A stretch of 5,599 bases of DNA, from NCBI GenBank assembly GCA_002898115.1, contig BDTL01000168.1, positions 1 to 5,599 on the forward strand, in the 5' to 3' direction. A model generated the notes under the pieces. It saw only the letters and a list, made by a program, of their open reading frames with translations, ran no database searches and had not been told where the DNA came from. A program made the position numbers and the translations under genes. Shown in pieces: positions 5,246-5,599 of the stretch. The stretch comes from a bacterium BMS3Bbin02 (GTDB lineage Bacteria > Actinomycetota > Acidimicrobiia > Spongiisociales > UBA5794). Within the stretch, counting starts at the first letter, position 1; the number at the start of each line of letters is the position of its first letter.

Positions 5246-5599
5246 TCATGATGTGAGCTCCCTGCGAGCGGCCTCACAGTCCCTTTGAATCTGAGCCACC
5301 AGCTCTTCGACACCGGCAAACTTCATCTCGTCGCGTAGATGGGAACGAAACCACATGCGCATCGACTGACCGTAGAGATCGAGATCCGTGTCGAACAGAT
5401 GCACTTCGACCGTCTCCTCGTTACCTCCAAAGGTCGGTCGCACACCAACGTTGGCAACACCGTGGAAGTGCGTGCCATCGACCGATGCCGTGACGGCATA
5501 CACCCCGCGACCGGGAACCATCGTCTCCATCCCACCTAGATTCGCAGTCGGGAAACCGATCGTCCGTCCGCGCCCATCACCGGCGCCCACCGTTCCAGA
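5246..5599 (-). CDS. ribF: Bifunctional riboflavin kinase/FAD synthetase, C-terminal (riboflavin kinase) part; 5' end outside the window
   Basis: 117 residues to the stop are visible. The frame is open to the right edge, so this is the end of a longer protein (about 300 residues in the family). The domain phosphorylates riboflavin to FMN with ATP; the missing N-terminal half would adenylate FMN to FAD. Visible motifs: GRGRTIGFPTANL (visible residues 9-21), whose PTAN Thr and Asn bind the nucleotide-Mg complex; the GRGVYAV strand; GVANVGVRPTFGG; and EVHLFDTDLDLYG with the Glu expected to be the catalytic base. The C-terminal helix pair (LRDEMKFAGVEELVAQIQRDCEAARREL) is typical. It is a frequent neighbour of truB and rpsO in bacteria, in keeping with rpsO-pnp about 2.4 kb downstream. 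No truncation signs other than the window edge. Confidence 0.96.
   Translation of the reverse strand, partial: SGTVGAGDGRGRTIGFPTANLGGMETMVPGRGVYAVTASVDGTHFHGVANVGVRPTFGGNEETVEVHLFDTDLDLYGQSMRMWFRSHLRDEMKFAGVEELVAQIQRDCEAARRELTS

Overview
The window looks like a chromosomal fragment of a medium-to-high GC actinomycete-like bacterium. GC is in the high fifties by eye, GTG starts are frequent, Shine-Dalgarno sites are clear, and the gene content is ribF ... rpsO-pnp. The Arg/Gly/Asp-rich PNPase tail and the RidA and hydrolase styles would fit Acidimicrobiia or a relative, but that placement is inference. Almost everything is on the minus strand, so the biological reading order runs from the right end of the window to the left.

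Layout in transcription order: the C-terminal part of ribF (riboflavin kinase domain) enters at 5599 and stops at 5246. After a 131-bp gap comes a 436-residue exported or membrane-anchored alpha/beta hydrolase (5114-3804, minus). Its 3' end overlaps by 53 bp, tail to tail, the only plus-strand gene, a 110-residue single-domain rhodanese (3524-3856). Divergent from the rhodanese is a RidA/YjgF-family gene (3390-2977, minus), whose stop codon sits in the loop of a perfect 15-bp inverted repeat. Next come a likely extended -10 promoter near 2905, rpsO (ribosomal protein S15, 2843-2586), a 163-bp leader, and pnp (polynucleotide phosphorylase, from 2422 off the left edge). The pnp frame is open from end to end but incomplete: 807 codons are visible with no stop.

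How the parts fit: rpsO and pnp form the classical translation/RNA-decay pair, and ribF is a common upstream neighbour. The three-gene block between them (hydrolase, rhodanese, ridA) is housekeeping or accessory metabolism with mixed orientations, so it breaks the usual ribF-rpsO-pnp run. The ridA hairpin followed by a promoter suggests that rpsO-pnp is its own transcription unit.

The most distinctive sequence is the tail of PNPase. After the S1 domain the protein continues as a low-complexity Arg/Gly/Asp region made of 9- and 10-residue units, ending at the window edge in four perfect 27-bp DNA repeats. I see no mobile element, tRNA, rRNA, CRISPR array or phage gene, and no convincing new multi-gene system. 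The points worth following up are the PNPase tail, the hydrolase's membrane anchor, and several small hairpins over ribosome-binding sites or stop codons.
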